From Sphingomonas sp. BGYR3 (GTDB lineage Bacteria; Pseudomonadota; Alphaproteobacteria; Sphingomonadales; Sphingomonadaceae), in NCBI RefSeq assembly GCF_025153455.1, contig NZ_JANZNT010000001.1, positions 1,240,001 through 1,304,000 on the forward strand: a stretch of DNA of 64,000 nucleotides. Direction: 5' to 3'. Below are positions 22,794 to 31,136 of this stretch, one piece after another. The position numbers and the translations under genes are program-made. The notes beneath the pieces were generated by a model. The model saw only the letters and a program-made list of their open reading frames with translations. It made no database searches and had not been told where the DNA came from. How positions within the stretch are numbered: position 1 is the first letter of the stretch; every line of letters begins with the position of its first letter.

Positions 22794-23239
22794 GGGCGGG
22801 GGGCATCCGGTGCGGGCGGAACGGCGGGGGCCGGCTGATCGGCCGGTGCAGAGGATGCCGGATCGCGTGCGTCCGGCGTGCTATCGACGATGTCGGGCCG
22901 GGGCGTCTGCAATGCAGGCGCGTCGGCATAGGGGTCGACAACCGGCTCGGCCGCCGCCGTCCCGTCGGCTTCGGGCCGATGGGGGGCGGGCAATGCATCG
23001 ACGGACGGGAATTCCCGCATGATCCGGGCATTTTCCTCTGCCCATTTCTTTTCCATCTCGGCCAGCTCGGCCTCGCGCACCATATTGTCGAACCCGGCGC
23101 GGAACTGCCGCGTCACCGCGCGCGCCTTGCCGACCCACTGGCCGACGAACCGCATCGCCTTTGGCAGATCCTTTGGGCCGATCACCAGCAGCGCAACGAT
23201 CGCCACCAGCATCAATTCCGTCGGTGCGACGTCAAACAT
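22790..23239 (-). CDS. tatB: Twin-arginine translocase subunit TatB
   Basis: The 149-residue protein has one N-terminal membrane helix (ELMLVAIVALLVIGPKDLPK) with the TatB GPKDLP hinge, followed by an amphipathic helix (AMRFVGQWVGKARAVTRQFR) and a long Pro/Ala/Asp-rich tail. TatB assists TatC in binding signal peptides. It overlaps tatC by four bases. The GPKDLP turn and longer tail separate it from TatA. Confidence 0.95.
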   Translation of the reverse strand: MFDVAPTELMLVAIVALLVIGPKDLPKAMRFVGQWVGKARAVTRQFRAGFDNMVREAELAEMEKKWAEENARIMREFPSVDALPAPHRPEADGTAAAEPVVDPYADAPALQTPRPDIVDSTPDARDPASSAPADQPAPAVPPAPDAPRP

Positions 23240-23298
23240 CGTGGCGCAATCCGCCGATCGTCCAGCGCATGGCGTTCGTCGTCCCGGTCAGCGAGAAA

Positions 23299-23532
23299 TC
23301 AGCGTGCGTCGCGGGCGCGGTCGGCGTCGCGGTCCAGCGTCGGGTCGACCCGCTGTCCCTCGATCCGGGTCGGTTCGGCCTCCGGCTTGCTATCGTCCTC
23401 GGCCATGCCCTTCTTGAAATTCTTGATACCCTTGGCGACGTCGCCCATCATGTTGGAAAAGCGGCTGCCGCCAAACAACAGGATGACCAGCACGGCAACG
23501 ACCAGCCAGTGCATCAGGCTCATACCACCCAT
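23299..23532 (-). CDS. tatA: Twin-arginine translocase subunit TatA
   Basis: The 77-residue pore-forming subunit has a short membrane helix ([21 protein letters not shown]) and the amphipathic [18 protein letters not shown] segment. Start ATG 23532 has GAGGAG eight bases ahead; the longer frame upstream to 23760 lies inside the palindromic element and is not part of the protein. It is 59 bases before tatB in the same direction. The gene's 5' side is bordered by the element at 23564-23836, which may influence its expression. Confidence 0.93.
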   Translation of the reverse strand: MGGMSLMHWLVVAVLVILLFGGSRFSNMMGDVAKGIKNFKKGMAEDDSKPEAEPTRIEGQRVDPTLDRDADRARDAR

Positions 23533-23563
23533 CGGAAAATCTCCTCGAATCCGCCCACCGCAT

Positions 23564-23836
23564 CTAGGCTCCAAACCCGACCGGGACAAGGATCGAGATC
23601 GCCCGTCGAACGCCGCCGACAAGAAGCGCAGCGCAGTCGCGTAGCCAACGCTACGCGCAAGCAAGCGACGATGCTCGGCGGCCTTCGACGGGCGATCGCA
23701 AAGCGGCGGGCGGATTTTGGCCCACGGCGTCGTTGCGCGTCGGTCACGATGCTTCGGCATCGCTCCCTCCTTGCGCCTAGCCGTGCACCAAAATCCGCTC
23801 CGTCTCGACCATGTCCCGGTCGAGTTTGGAGCCTAG
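23564..23836. repeat. 273-bp multi-arm palindromic element between scpB and tatA
   Basis: The 300 bases between tatA and scpB are filled by one folded element. The outer arms CTAGGCTCCAAACCCGACCG (23564-23583, continuing to 23587) and their reverse complement at 23813-23836 match over 24 bp with one mismatch. Two long side arms lie inside: 23597-23619 with 23675-23697 (23 bp, one mismatch), capped by GCGTAG/CTACGC; and GCGGATTTTGG (23710-23720) with CCAAAATCCGC (23788-23798), then CACGGC/GCCGTG, capped by CGATGC-TTCG-GCATCG (23747-23762). Folded, it is a three-way junction. The scpB stop codon (23833-23835) lies in the right outer arm. It contains no transposase gene. Confidence 0.85.
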
Positions 23837-24423
23837 GCGTCTTCGTCGGGCTTTTCCACCTCAAGCTGCTCAAAGGCGAGATCGACCGGATCGAGCAGTC
23901 CTGCGGCCCGCAAATCGTCGATACCGGGCAGGTCGCGGCGGCTCGACAGGCCGAAATGCGTCAGAAACGCCGGCGTCGTGGCATAGGTCAGCGGCCGGCC
24001 CGGCACCTCGCGCCGGCCGGCGGGGCGGATCCATCCGGCCTGCATCAGCACGTCGATCGTTCCCTTGCTGATCTGAACGCCGCGAATCGCCTCGATCTCG
24101 GCGCGGGTTACCGGCTCGTGATAGGCGATGATGGCCAGCGTCTCGATGCCCGCCCGGCTCAGTTTGCGGGGCTCTTCCCGGTCGCGGCGCAGGAAATGGG
24201 CCAGGTCGCCCGCCGTCTCGAAATGCCACCGGTCGCCGCGCCGGACCAGCACGACGCCCCGCCCGGCATAATCGCCGGTCAGCCGGTCGATCGCGCCGCG
24301 CACATCGGTGTCCGGCCCGACATGGGCCGCGATCTCCGCAATCGTCATCGGCGCGGAGGATGCGAACAGCACCGCCTCCACCGCGCGCTTCGCCTCGTCG
24401 GCCACGGGGTCATCCGGCTGCAT
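23833..24423 (-). CDS. scpB: Chromosome segregation/condensation protein ScpB
   Basis: ScpB joins ScpA and SMC in the condensin complex that compacts and separates the chromosome. The protein is about 196 residues from ATG 24423, which has AGGG six bases ahead; ATG 24438 is an alternative. Two winged-helix domains are visible (KRAVEAVLFASSAPMTIAEI and PRKLSRAGIETLAIIAYHEP, then VTRAEIEAIRGVQISKGTID). The start overlaps the scpA stop by 14 bases. The stop codon is supplied by the palindromic element, and the last residues (EVEKPDEDA) are acidic tail. Confidence 0.93.
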   Translation of the reverse strand: MQPDDPVADEAKRAVEAVLFASSAPMTIAEIAAHVGPDTDVRGAIDRLTGDYAGRGVVLVRRGDRWHFETAGDLAHFLRRDREEPRKLSRAGIETLAIIAYHEPVTRAEIEAIRGVQISKGTIDVLMQAGWIRPAGRREVPGRPLTYATTPAFLTHFGLSSRRDLPGIDDLRAAGLLDPVDLAFEQLEVEKPDEDA

Positions 24424-25153
24424 CGGCGGCCCTGACATAGAGCGGGGCAAACGGCGATTGCTGGCGCAGCGCCACCCGCCCCTGCCGCGCCAGTTCAAGC
24501 GCGGCGACAAAGCTGGAGGCAAGCGCCGACCGGCGATACCCCGCATCGACCGCATCGGGCAGGAAACTGTCCAGCGTCGCCCAGTCGATCCGCGCCCCGA
24601 CCAGCGCGGACACCCGCTCCAGCGCGGTTTCCAGCGTCATCACCGGGCGGCGGGCAACCACGTGCAGCACCGGGCGGCTGCGCGCGCTCACCCGGCCATA
24701 GGCCGCGATCAGGTCATAGATTTCCGCCTGCCACACCGCATGGCGCACCGTGCGCAGCCCCTCCGGCGCGCCGCGGGCAAAAACGTCGCGGCCCAGCCGG
24801 TCGCGCGCCATCAGCCGGGCGCCCGCCTCCCGCATCGCGTTCAGCCGCTCCAGCCGCAACGTCAGGCGCAGCGCAAGTTCTTCGGGACTGGGCTCCACAT
24901 CGGGATCGCGCGGCAGCAACAGGCCGGATTTCAGATAGGCGAGCCAGGCCGCCATGACGAGGTAATCGGCCGCAACCTCCAGCTTCAGCGCGCGCGCCTC
25001 GGCGATAAAGGCCAGATACTGATCGACCAGCGCCAGGATCGAAATCTGGCGCAGATCAACCTTCTGCGTCCGGGCAAGCGCCAGCAACAGGTCGAGCGGC
25101 CCTTCCCACCCGTCCACGTCCACAGTCAGCGTATCGGCTTCCCCCTCGCCCAT
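24410..25153 (-). CDS. scpA: Chromosome segregation/condensation protein ScpA
   Basis: ScpA is the kleisin subunit that bridges the SMC dimer. The 247-residue protein has the N-terminal kleisin motif DGWEGPLDLLLALARTQKVD followed by LRQISILALVDQYLAFIAEA, and the C-terminal winged-helix region (RRSALASSFVAALELARQGR). Length is normal. It overlaps scpB by 14 bases. In relatives scpA directly follows nagZ; here a Tat-exported aminotransferase and a permease gene lie between. Confidence 0.94.
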   Translation of the reverse strand: MGEGEADTLTVDVDGWEGPLDLLLALARTQKVDLRQISILALVDQYLAFIAEARALKLEVAADYLVMAAWLAYLKSGLLLPRDPDVEPSPEELALRLTLRLERLNAMREAGARLMARDRLGRDVFARGAPEGLRTVRHAVWQAEIYDLIAAYGRVSARSRPVLHVVARRPVMTLETALERVSALVGARIDWATLDSFLPDAVDAGYRRSALASSFVAALELARQGRVALRQQSPFAPLYVRAADAAG

Positions 25154-25322
25154 CCCGTCATATCAGCAGGGGATGGGCGATTTGTCATCCCCGGCTTTTG
25201 CAATTCCGCCGCATGGGACCGGGGCCGCCCTTCGCCATAACCGCAAACGAAAACGGGCCGGGCGCCCCCACGCCCGACCCGTCCCCTCCAACGCCCCCCG
25301 CTCAAATGGGGACGTATCGCCC

Positions 25323-26447
25323 TTACGCCTGCATGATCTGCGGCAGGGCAGAGGCATAGCGTTCCACATCTTCGATCTTGCCGCAACTGACCCGCGACCA
25401 TTCGGTCCATTTGCCATAGGCGCCGCGGATCATGATCTGGCGGTCGGCCATCGCGGTGCGCAGCTTGTTGGCGTCGGGCACCTTCACGAACACGAAATTG
25501 GTCTGCGACGGCAGGGCGGTCAGCCCGGCCTTCTTCACCGCGGCCTCGATCATCTGGCGGCCCTCCGTCACCTTTGCCTTGGAATAGGTGGTGAAGGCGG
25601 TGTCGTTGAACGATGCGATGGCGGCGGCCAGGCCGGCGGTGTTGCCGCCCATGCTCATTTCATATCCGCGCACTTCCTGAACCACCTTGGGCGATGCGAT
25701 GGCATAACCGATGCGCAGCCCGGCCAGGCCATAGATCTTGGAAAAGGTGCGAACGACGATGACGTTCTCGCCCTTTTTCACCAGGTCGACGACGCTGTTC
25801 TGCTCCGGGAAATCGAGCAGTTCGTTATACGCCTCGTCCACCAGCACCGTCGCCTGGGGCGACACCTTGGCGATGAACGCGCGCAGCTTGGCATTGTCGA
25901 TCAGGACGCCCGTCGGATTGTTGGGGTTGCAGATATGGACCAGCTTGACGTCCGGCGTCATCGCGGCGGCCATCGCGTCCAGATCGGTGTCCAGCATCGC
26001 GGTCAGGGGAACGCGGATCACCTTTGCCCCCTTGCGTTCGGCATAACCGACCGTCGTGTCCCAGAACAGTTCGGGGGCCAGAATGGACCCCTTGTCCTTC
26101 CATGCCAGCGCGGTGGCGGACAGCACCTCGGTCGATCCGCTGCCCAGCAGCACCATGTCCGGGGTGACGGCAAATTTTTCCGCGATCATCGCGGTCAGCC
26201 GCTGGGCACCCCCCTCGGCATAATAGCATCCCTTGGACGACCAATCGTACATCGCCTTCAGCGCGCTGGGCGCGGGGCCATAGGGGTTTTCGTTGCGCGA
26301 CAGCAGGGCCACGCCATCGCCCGGCCCGAACAGCGGCGGTTCGGCGGCGCTGGCGGCAAAGACAGAGGTGGAATTGCCGGCCGCCGCGATCAGCGGGGCA
26401 GCGGAAGCGGCGCGGATCAGCGACCGCCGGGACATGGTCATCGTCAT
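25323..26447 (-). CDS. Tat-exported class I/II PLP aminotransferase, HisC-like
   Basis: The fold is that of histidinol-phosphate aminotransferase, with the Schiff-base lysine in VRTFSKIYGLAGLRIGY and the motif HICNPNNPTGVLIDN. It has a clear Tat signal at the N-terminus (MSRRSLIRAASAAPLIAAAG), so it is predicted to work in the periplasm, which is uncommon for a PLP enzyme. The start ATG 26447 has GAGGAG eight bases ahead; the longer frame to 26480 overlaps the permease stop. About 374 residues. It is likely coexpressed with the TSUP permease. The substrate is unknown; HisC proper is cytoplasmic, so this is not the biosynthetic enzyme. Confidence 0.85.
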   Translation of the reverse strand: MTMTMSRRSLIRAASAAPLIAAAGNSTSVFAASAAEPPLFGPGDGVALLSRNENPYGPAPSALKAMYDWSSKGCYYAEGGAQRLTAMIAEKFAVTPDMVLLGSGSTEVLSATALAWKDKGSILAPELFWDTTVGYAERKGAKVIRVPLTAMLDTDLDAMAAAMTPDVKLVHICNPNNPTGVLIDNAKLRAFIAKVSPQATVLVDEAYNELLDFPEQNSVVDLVKKGENVIVVRTFSKIYGLAGLRIGYAIASPKVVQEVRGYEMSMGGNTAGLAAAIASFNDTAFTTYSKAKVTEGRQMIEAAVKKAGLTALPSQTNFVFVKVPDANKLRTAMADRQIMIRGAYGKWTEWSRVSCGKIEDVERYASALPQIMQA

Positions 26448-26476
26448 CGTCTGAACTCCTCGATCAGCCATGCTGT

Positions 26477-27301
26477 TCACAGCACGTGCATTCCGTTGCG
26501 GATCATGATTGCGCCGACAAACACCAGATACAGACCAAAGATGCGGCGCAGCATCTCGGGACTAAGGCGATGGGCGGCCGCGGCCCCCCATGGCGCGGAA
26601 AAGATCGACGTGGCGGTAATCGCCGCCGCCGCGGGCAGGTTGACGTAACCCAGCGAGCCAAAGGGCAGGCCGGGCATGTTCCACCCGATGATCGAAAACC
26701 CGATCACGCCGGGCAATGCGATGATGAAGCCGATGCCGGATGCGGTGGCGATCGCGCGGTGGATCGACTTGCCGCACAACGTCATCACGATGATCGCGAT
26801 GGTGCCGCCGCCGATGCCAAGCAGCGAGGAAAAGGCGCCAAGGCCGCCGGCAATCCCCACCTTTGCCGCGCCGCCGGGCAGTGCCTGCGCCACCTGACGC
26901 CCGGCAAACATCGGGAACAGGAAATGGACGGCCATGATCATCATGCCGCCGCCAAAGATGATGGCCAGGCCACCGCCCGGCACCCGCGCCGCCAGTACCA
27001 CGCCCGCGCCGACGCCAAGCACGATCCACGGCGCCCAGCTTTTCAGCATGTCGAAATCCACCGCGCCGCGCTTGGCGTGCGCCTGAACCGACCGGATGGA
27101 CGTGACGACGATGGTGGCCAGCGACGTGCCGATGGCGACATGCGCGATCTCGTTCGGTGCCGTGCCCAACAGCGGCAGCACCAGGAACAGCGCCGGGACG
27201 ACGACGAAGCCGCCGCCGATGCCGAAAATGCCCGCGGCAAAGCCAGCGAGCAGGCCAGCGGCCAGCATGGCCAAAATGGTGATCAGCAGGTCAGCAGTCA
27301 T
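26477..27301 (-). CDS. TSUP/TauE-SafE family permease
   Basis: The 274-residue protein from ATG 27301 has seven or eight hydrophobic segments and the two glycine-rich repeats of the TauE/SafE family (GFAAGIFGIGGGFVVVPALF near residues 20-40 and FSSLLGIGGGTIAIIVMTL near 145-165). The family moves sulfite, sulfoacetate or related anions across the inner membrane. The gene ends 29 bases before the aminotransferase start. The upstream frame to 27436 is not family-like. Its substrate cannot be told from sequence; being paired with an exported aminotransferase is suggestive but not decisive. Confidence 0.9.
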   Translation of the reverse strand: MTADLLITILAMLAAGLLAGFAAGIFGIGGGFVVVPALFLVLPLLGTAPNEIAHVAIGTSLATIVVTSIRSVQAHAKRGAVDFDMLKSWAPWIVLGVGAGVVLAARVPGGGLAIIFGGGMMIMAVHFLFPMFAGRQVAQALPGGAAKVGIAGGLGAFSSLLGIGGGTIAIIVMTLCGKSIHRAIATASGIGFIIALPGVIGFSIIGWNMPGLPFGSLGYVNLPAAAAITATSIFSAPWGAAAAHRLSPEMLRRIFGLYLVFVGAIMIRNGMHVL

Positions 27302-27552
27302 GCACGCACCCCGTGTGCGAGGCGCGCCGAACCGTTCCGAACAAATAACCCGCGTGACATGGGACGCCCTTTCAAAAGGGTGAAAACCAGGTCTCTCCGA
27401 TCCTGCCTGTCCGAGGCGCCCTGTACGGGCTGTCACGCGGTGGCGAGGTTTATCGTGGGTTCCTCTGTCGCGCCGGGAATCCGGCGGGCGGCGCGCTGCG
27501 AATCACGCCGCGACCGAACCCTAGCAGCGTCGCGCAACGCGGCAAGGGTTGT
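27302..27552 (-). other. Long hairpin-rich leader ahead of the permease gene
   Basis: No gene is seen in these 251 bases. On the minus strand several short stems follow in order: GAGG/CCTC, GCCC-GTACA-GGGC, GCCT-CGGAC-AGGC and CCCTTT-TG-AAAGGG. The last is close to the permease start. It could be a regulated leader. I tried to match it to the cobalamin, glycine, SAM and TPP riboswitches and did not succeed. Confidence 0.4.
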
Positions 27553-28560
27553 TCATGCAATTGAAAGCAACGCGTCACGTTTCCCGATCAGTGTTGCAAA
27601 ATCGTCGGGCTGCGTCCCGGCCCGGCGCTGGCGCATCGCCCGGTCCAGCCGGTCCAGCGTCACCTGCGGTGCATCGCCGATGCTGGCGGCGATATCCTCC
27701 ATCTCCGCCATCCGCGCCCAGCAATCCAGCACCACGTCGCATCCGGCCGCAATGGCCCCCGCCGCCTTTTGTCCCGCCGTGCCGGACAGGGCCTTCATGT
27801 CGATATCGTCGGTCATCAACAGGCCGTCAAAGCCGATCCGGCGGCGGATCACGTCCCCAATGACGACCGGCGACAGCGTGGCGGGCCGTTCGGCATCCCA
27901 TGTCTTGAACAGAATGTGCGACGTCATGCCCATCGGCGCATCGGCCAGCGCGCGGAACGGGTGCAGATCCTGTTCCAGCGCCGCCTCGTCCGCATCCACT
28001 GTCGGCATGTCGTAATGGCTGTCCACCCGGGCGCGGCCATGGCCCGGCATATGCTTCACCACCCCGACCACGCCTGCGCGCGCCAGCCCGTCCAGCACCG
28101 CGCGGCCCATCGCCGCCACACGCATCGGGTCGTGGCCATAAGCGCGCTCGGCAATGGCGGGCGTGGTGTCGGGATGACAGACGTCCAGGAGCGGCAGGCA
28201 ATCGACGGTGATGCCAACCTCGGCCAGCATCGCACCGATCGCCTGCGCATTGATCCGCGCGGCCTCGATCGCGGTGGCGGGGGCGATATCGTACAGCGCA
28301 TCGAACCGGGGACCGGCGGGAAAGGCGGGCCATTCCGGCGGCCCCATCCGCGCCACCCGGCCGCCCTCCTGATCGATCAGGATCGGCAGGTCGCCCCGCC
28401 CGGACAGGTCGCGCAGTGAGTCGGTCAGCGCGCGCAGCTGCGCACGGTCCACCACGTTCCGGCGGAACAGGATGTACCCGACGGGATCGGCCTCACTGAA
28501 AAATGCGCGTTCGTCGGGGGTGATCGCTGGGCCGGACAGGCCATAGATGACGGGCTTCAT
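27553..28560 (-). CDS. nagZ: Beta-N-acetylhexosaminidase NagZ (GH3)
   Basis: NagZ removes N-acetylglucosamine from anhydromuropeptides in cell-wall recycling. The 335-residue cytoplasmic protein has the GH3 markers LIDQEGGRVARM and the catalytic loop KHMPGHGRARVDSHYDMP, which includes the His and Asp that act as acid-base. LLMTDDIDMKAL carries the nucleophile Asp. It is part of the argS-SPOR-nagZ-scp run typical of sphingomonads. Start ATG 28560 (MKPVIYGLSG) is normal. Confidence 0.95.
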   Translation of the reverse strand: MKPVIYGLSGPAITPDERAFFSEADPVGYILFRRNVVDRAQLRALTDSLRDLSGRGDLPILIDQEGGRVARMGPPEWPAFPAGPRFDALYDIAPATAIEAARINAQAIGAMLAEVGITVDCLPLLDVCHPDTTPAIAERAYGHDPMRVAAMGRAVLDGLARAGVVGVVKHMPGHGRARVDSHYDMPTVDADEAALEQDLHPFRALADAPMGMTSHILFKTWDAERPATLSPVVIGDVIRRRIGFDGLLMTDDIDMKALSGTAGQKAAGAIAAGCDVVLDCWARMAEMEDIAASIGDAPQVTLDRLDRAMRQRRAGTQPDDFATLIGKRDALLSIA

Positions 28561-28604
28561 GCCCTTCGCCTAGCTCAAGCGGATGGCTTGGGAAACCGCC
28601 CCGC

Positions 28605-29327
28605 TCAATCCGCCGCGACGAAACAGCTTTCGCCCGCGACCTTCAGCCGCTGGCACAGCTCACGCGCCTGCATCGCGCTGCCCGCATTGACGCGCAGGCG
28701 GCTGACCGACCGGCCATTCACCTCGGCCGACTGGACCGACTTGCCCAGCGGGGCCAGCCAGGGAAAGCGGCGGCTGAGCGCAGACCATGCCTGATCGGCG
28801 GCCACGCTGGTCGGATAGGCGCCAAGCTGGACGACCGATCCGCCACCGCCGCTGCTCGCTGCAGCCGGGGCGGCCGTGTTGGGCAGCAGCGGCTTTGCCT
28901 TTTCCGGCACGGGCGCCGCCACCTTGGGCGCGCCGGTTGCCTTGGGCGCGGGCGCACTGGGCACCACCTTGCCCGCAACCGGGGTTTCCATCGTCCGGGA
29001 CAGATCGACCGACGCGTTGGTCACGGCCCCCTCGGTCGCGGCATAGACGCTGTCGCCCTCCCCCGCCATCTTCATGCCGCCGGGATCGGTCGGCTTGACC
29101 TTGTAATCGCCCTGGGGCGCCGCGATCAGCGATCCATCCCCGTCGCCGCCGGACGGGCGCGACATCATCGAATAGGCAAAGCCGAGCGCGGCCAGCAGCA
29201 CGATGCCCGCCACGACCAACAGGCCGATGCGCGACCAGCCGGATCGGGCCTCGTCGAAATCCTGCGCACTTTCCAGCCAGGGCAGCTTTTCGCCGTCCTC
29301 GAACCCGTCAATGCGTCTGTCGGTCAT
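28605..29327 (-). CDS. SPOR-domain membrane protein
   Basis: The 240-residue protein has a cytoplasmic N-terminus, one membrane helix at about residues 35-53 (RIGLLVVAGIVLLAALGFAY), a Pro/Ala-rich periplasmic linker, and a C-terminal SPOR domain (VVQLGAYPTSVAADQAWSAL and SRLRVNAGSAMQARELCQRL). SPOR domains bind septal peptidoglycan stripped of side peptides, so it probably acts at division. ATG 29327 overlaps the argS stop (TGATG), so it is coupled to argS. It precedes nagZ in the same direction. Confidence 0.9.
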   Translation of the reverse strand: MTDRRIDGFEDGEKLPWLESAQDFDEARSGWSRIGLLVVAGIVLLAALGFAYSMMSRPSGGDGDGSLIAAPQGDYKVKPTDPGGMKMAGEGDSVYAATEGAVTNASVDLSRTMETPVAGKVVPSAPAPKATGAPKVAAPVPEKAKPLLPNTAAPAAASSGGGGSVVQLGAYPTSVAADQAWSALSRRFPWLAPLGKSVQSAEVNGRSVSRLRVNAGSAMQARELCQRLKVAGESCFVAAD

Positions 29328-31051
29328 CACCCCATCTCCGTCACGGCCGCGACACCCATAATCGACAGACCGTTTCGAATTACTTGCCCGATGGCATCGC
29401 CCAGCGCCAGCCGCGCCCGTGTCAGGTCGGGACGGTCGGCAATGACGAAACGGCGGGCGGGATCATCATTGCCCGCATTGTACAGCGAATGGAATTCCGC
29501 TGCCAGATCATAGAGATAGAACGCAATCCGGTGCGGTTCGCGCGCCGCGGCCGCCCCCTCGACCACCCGCGGGAACTGCGCCGCCAGCTTGACCAGCGAC
29601 AACTCCTCCGTCCCAAGCAGGGACAGGTCGGCCGGTCCGTCGGCGATTCCCGCCTCTGCCGCGCGCCGTTTCATCGAATGAACCCGGGCATGGGCATAGT
29701 TGACGTAGAACACCGGATTGTCCTTCGACGCCTCGACCACCTTGGCGAAATCAAAGTCCATCTGCGCATCCGCCTTGCGGGTCAGCATGGTAAAGCGGAC
29801 GACATCCTTGCCCACTTCGCGCACGACATCGGCCAGCGTCACGAAATTACCCGCCCGCTTCGACATCTTCACCGGTTCGCCGCCGCGCAGCAGGCGCACC
29901 ATCTGCACCAGCTTCACGTCGAACCGCGTCCTGCCCTCGGTCAGCGCGGCGACGGCGGCCTGGATGCGCTTGACCGTGCCGGCATGGTCCGCGCCCCAGA
30001 TGTCGATCAGCTGATCGGCCGATTGCGCCTTCTGGAAATGATAGGCCATGTCGGCACCGAAATAGGTCCAGCTGCCGTTCGATTTCTTGATCGGCCGGTC
30101 CTGATCGTCGCCAAACTTGGTCGCGCGGAACAGGGGCAGCTCGACCGGCTCCCAATCCTCGGGCGTCTCGCCCTTGGGCGCTTCCAGCACGCCGTCATAG
30201 ACGAGGTCGCGGGCGCGCAGCCATGCCTCGGCCTCTTCGGGCTTGCCCGCCGCCTGCAATTCCGCCTCTGACGAAAACAGGTCGTGATGGATGCCGAGCA
30301 GCGCCAGATCGGCCCGGATCATCACCAGCATCGCCGCCACCGCGCGGGTGCGGAACAGCGCCAGCCACTCGCCCTCGTCCGCGCCGACGAACCGGTCGCC
30401 ATATTCCGCCGCCAGTTCGGCGCCCACGGGCTTCAGGTAATCGCCCGGGTACAGCCCCTCGGGGATCTCGATCGTCTCGCCCAGCGCCTCGCGGTACCGC
30501 AGATGCGCCGACCGGGCGAGCACGTCGACCTGCCCGCCCGCATCGTTGACATAATATTCGCGGATCACCCGGTGCCCGGCAAATTCCAGGAGCGAGGCCA
30601 GCGCATCGCCGACCACCGCGCCCCGGCAATGGCCCATGTGCATCGGCCCGGTGGGGTTGGCAGAGACATATTCGATGTTGACGGTGACGCCCTGTCCGCT
30701 GGTCGACCGGCCATAACCGTCGCCCTGCCCGGCAATTTCGGTCATCTCGCCGCGCCACACATCGTCGATCAGGGTCAGGTTGATAAAGCCCGGCCCGGCG
30801 ACCGACACCGCCGCAACCGTATCCAGCGCATTCAGCTTGCCGGCAATCGCTTCGGCCAGCGCACGCGGATTGGTGCCCGCGGGCTTGGCCAGCACCATCG
30901 CGGCGTTGGTCGCCAGATCGCCATGGCTGGCATCGCGGGGCGGCTCGACCGTGATCGACCGGCGCTCCAGCCCGGCGGGCAACACGCCATCGGCCTCTAG
31001 CGCATCCAGCGCGGCGTTCAGATGGGCGGCGAAACGGACATAAAGCGACAT
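29327..31051 (-). CDS. argS: Arginyl-tRNA synthetase
   Basis: The 574-residue enzyme charges tRNA-Arg. The start at ATG 31051 (MSLYVRFAAHLNAALDALEA) is the family start; the frame is open to 31111 without similarity. The HIGH-type motif is SANPTGPMHMGHCRGAVVGD and the KMSKS-type motif is KMSKRAGNFVT. Both class I signatures are intact. The C-terminal anticodon-binding region ends with LSIMGVAAVTEMG. It is the first gene of the argS-SPOR-nagZ run. Confidence 0.97.
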   Translation of the reverse strand: MSLYVRFAAHLNAALDALEADGVLPAGLERRSITVEPPRDASHGDLATNAAMVLAKPAGTNPRALAEAIAGKLNALDTVAAVSVAGPGFINLTLIDDVWRGEMTEIAGQGDGYGRSTSGQGVTVNIEYVSANPTGPMHMGHCRGAVVGDALASLLEFAGHRVIREYYVNDAGGQVDVLARSAHLRYREALGETIEIPEGLYPGDYLKPVGAELAAEYGDRFVGADEGEWLALFRTRAVAAMLVMIRADLALLGIHHDLFSSEAELQAAGKPEEAEAWLRARDLVYDGVLEAPKGETPEDWEPVELPLFRATKFGDDQDRPIKKSNGSWTYFGADMAYHFQKAQSADQLIDIWGADHAGTVKRIQAAVAALTEGRTRFDVKLVQMVRLLRGGEPVKMSKRAGNFVTLADVVREVGKDVVRFTMLTRKADAQMDFDFAKVVEASKDNPVFYVNYAHARVHSMKRRAAEAGIADGPADLSLLGTEELSLVKLAAQFPRVVEGAAAAREPHRIAFYLYDLAAEFHSLYNAGNDDPARRFVIADRPDLTRARLALGDAIGQVIRNGLSIMGVAAVTEMG

Positions 31052-31136
31052 TGCAGGTTCCAAGCGGTTCGGATCAGCGCGGCGCTTAGACCATGCGCGG
31101 ATCAAGGGCAAAGGGGTGGGACAGCGGGCGCGGGCG

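Noticed and set aside
23533..23760. N-terminal extension of TatA
   Set aside because: The frame is open through the palindromic element, but ATG 23532 has a GAGGAG site and the extension does not resemble TatA.
27302..27552. Cobalamin riboswitch, suggested by GGAGAGACCTG
   Set aside because: The B12 box has two extra bases and no other conserved element of that riboswitch is present.
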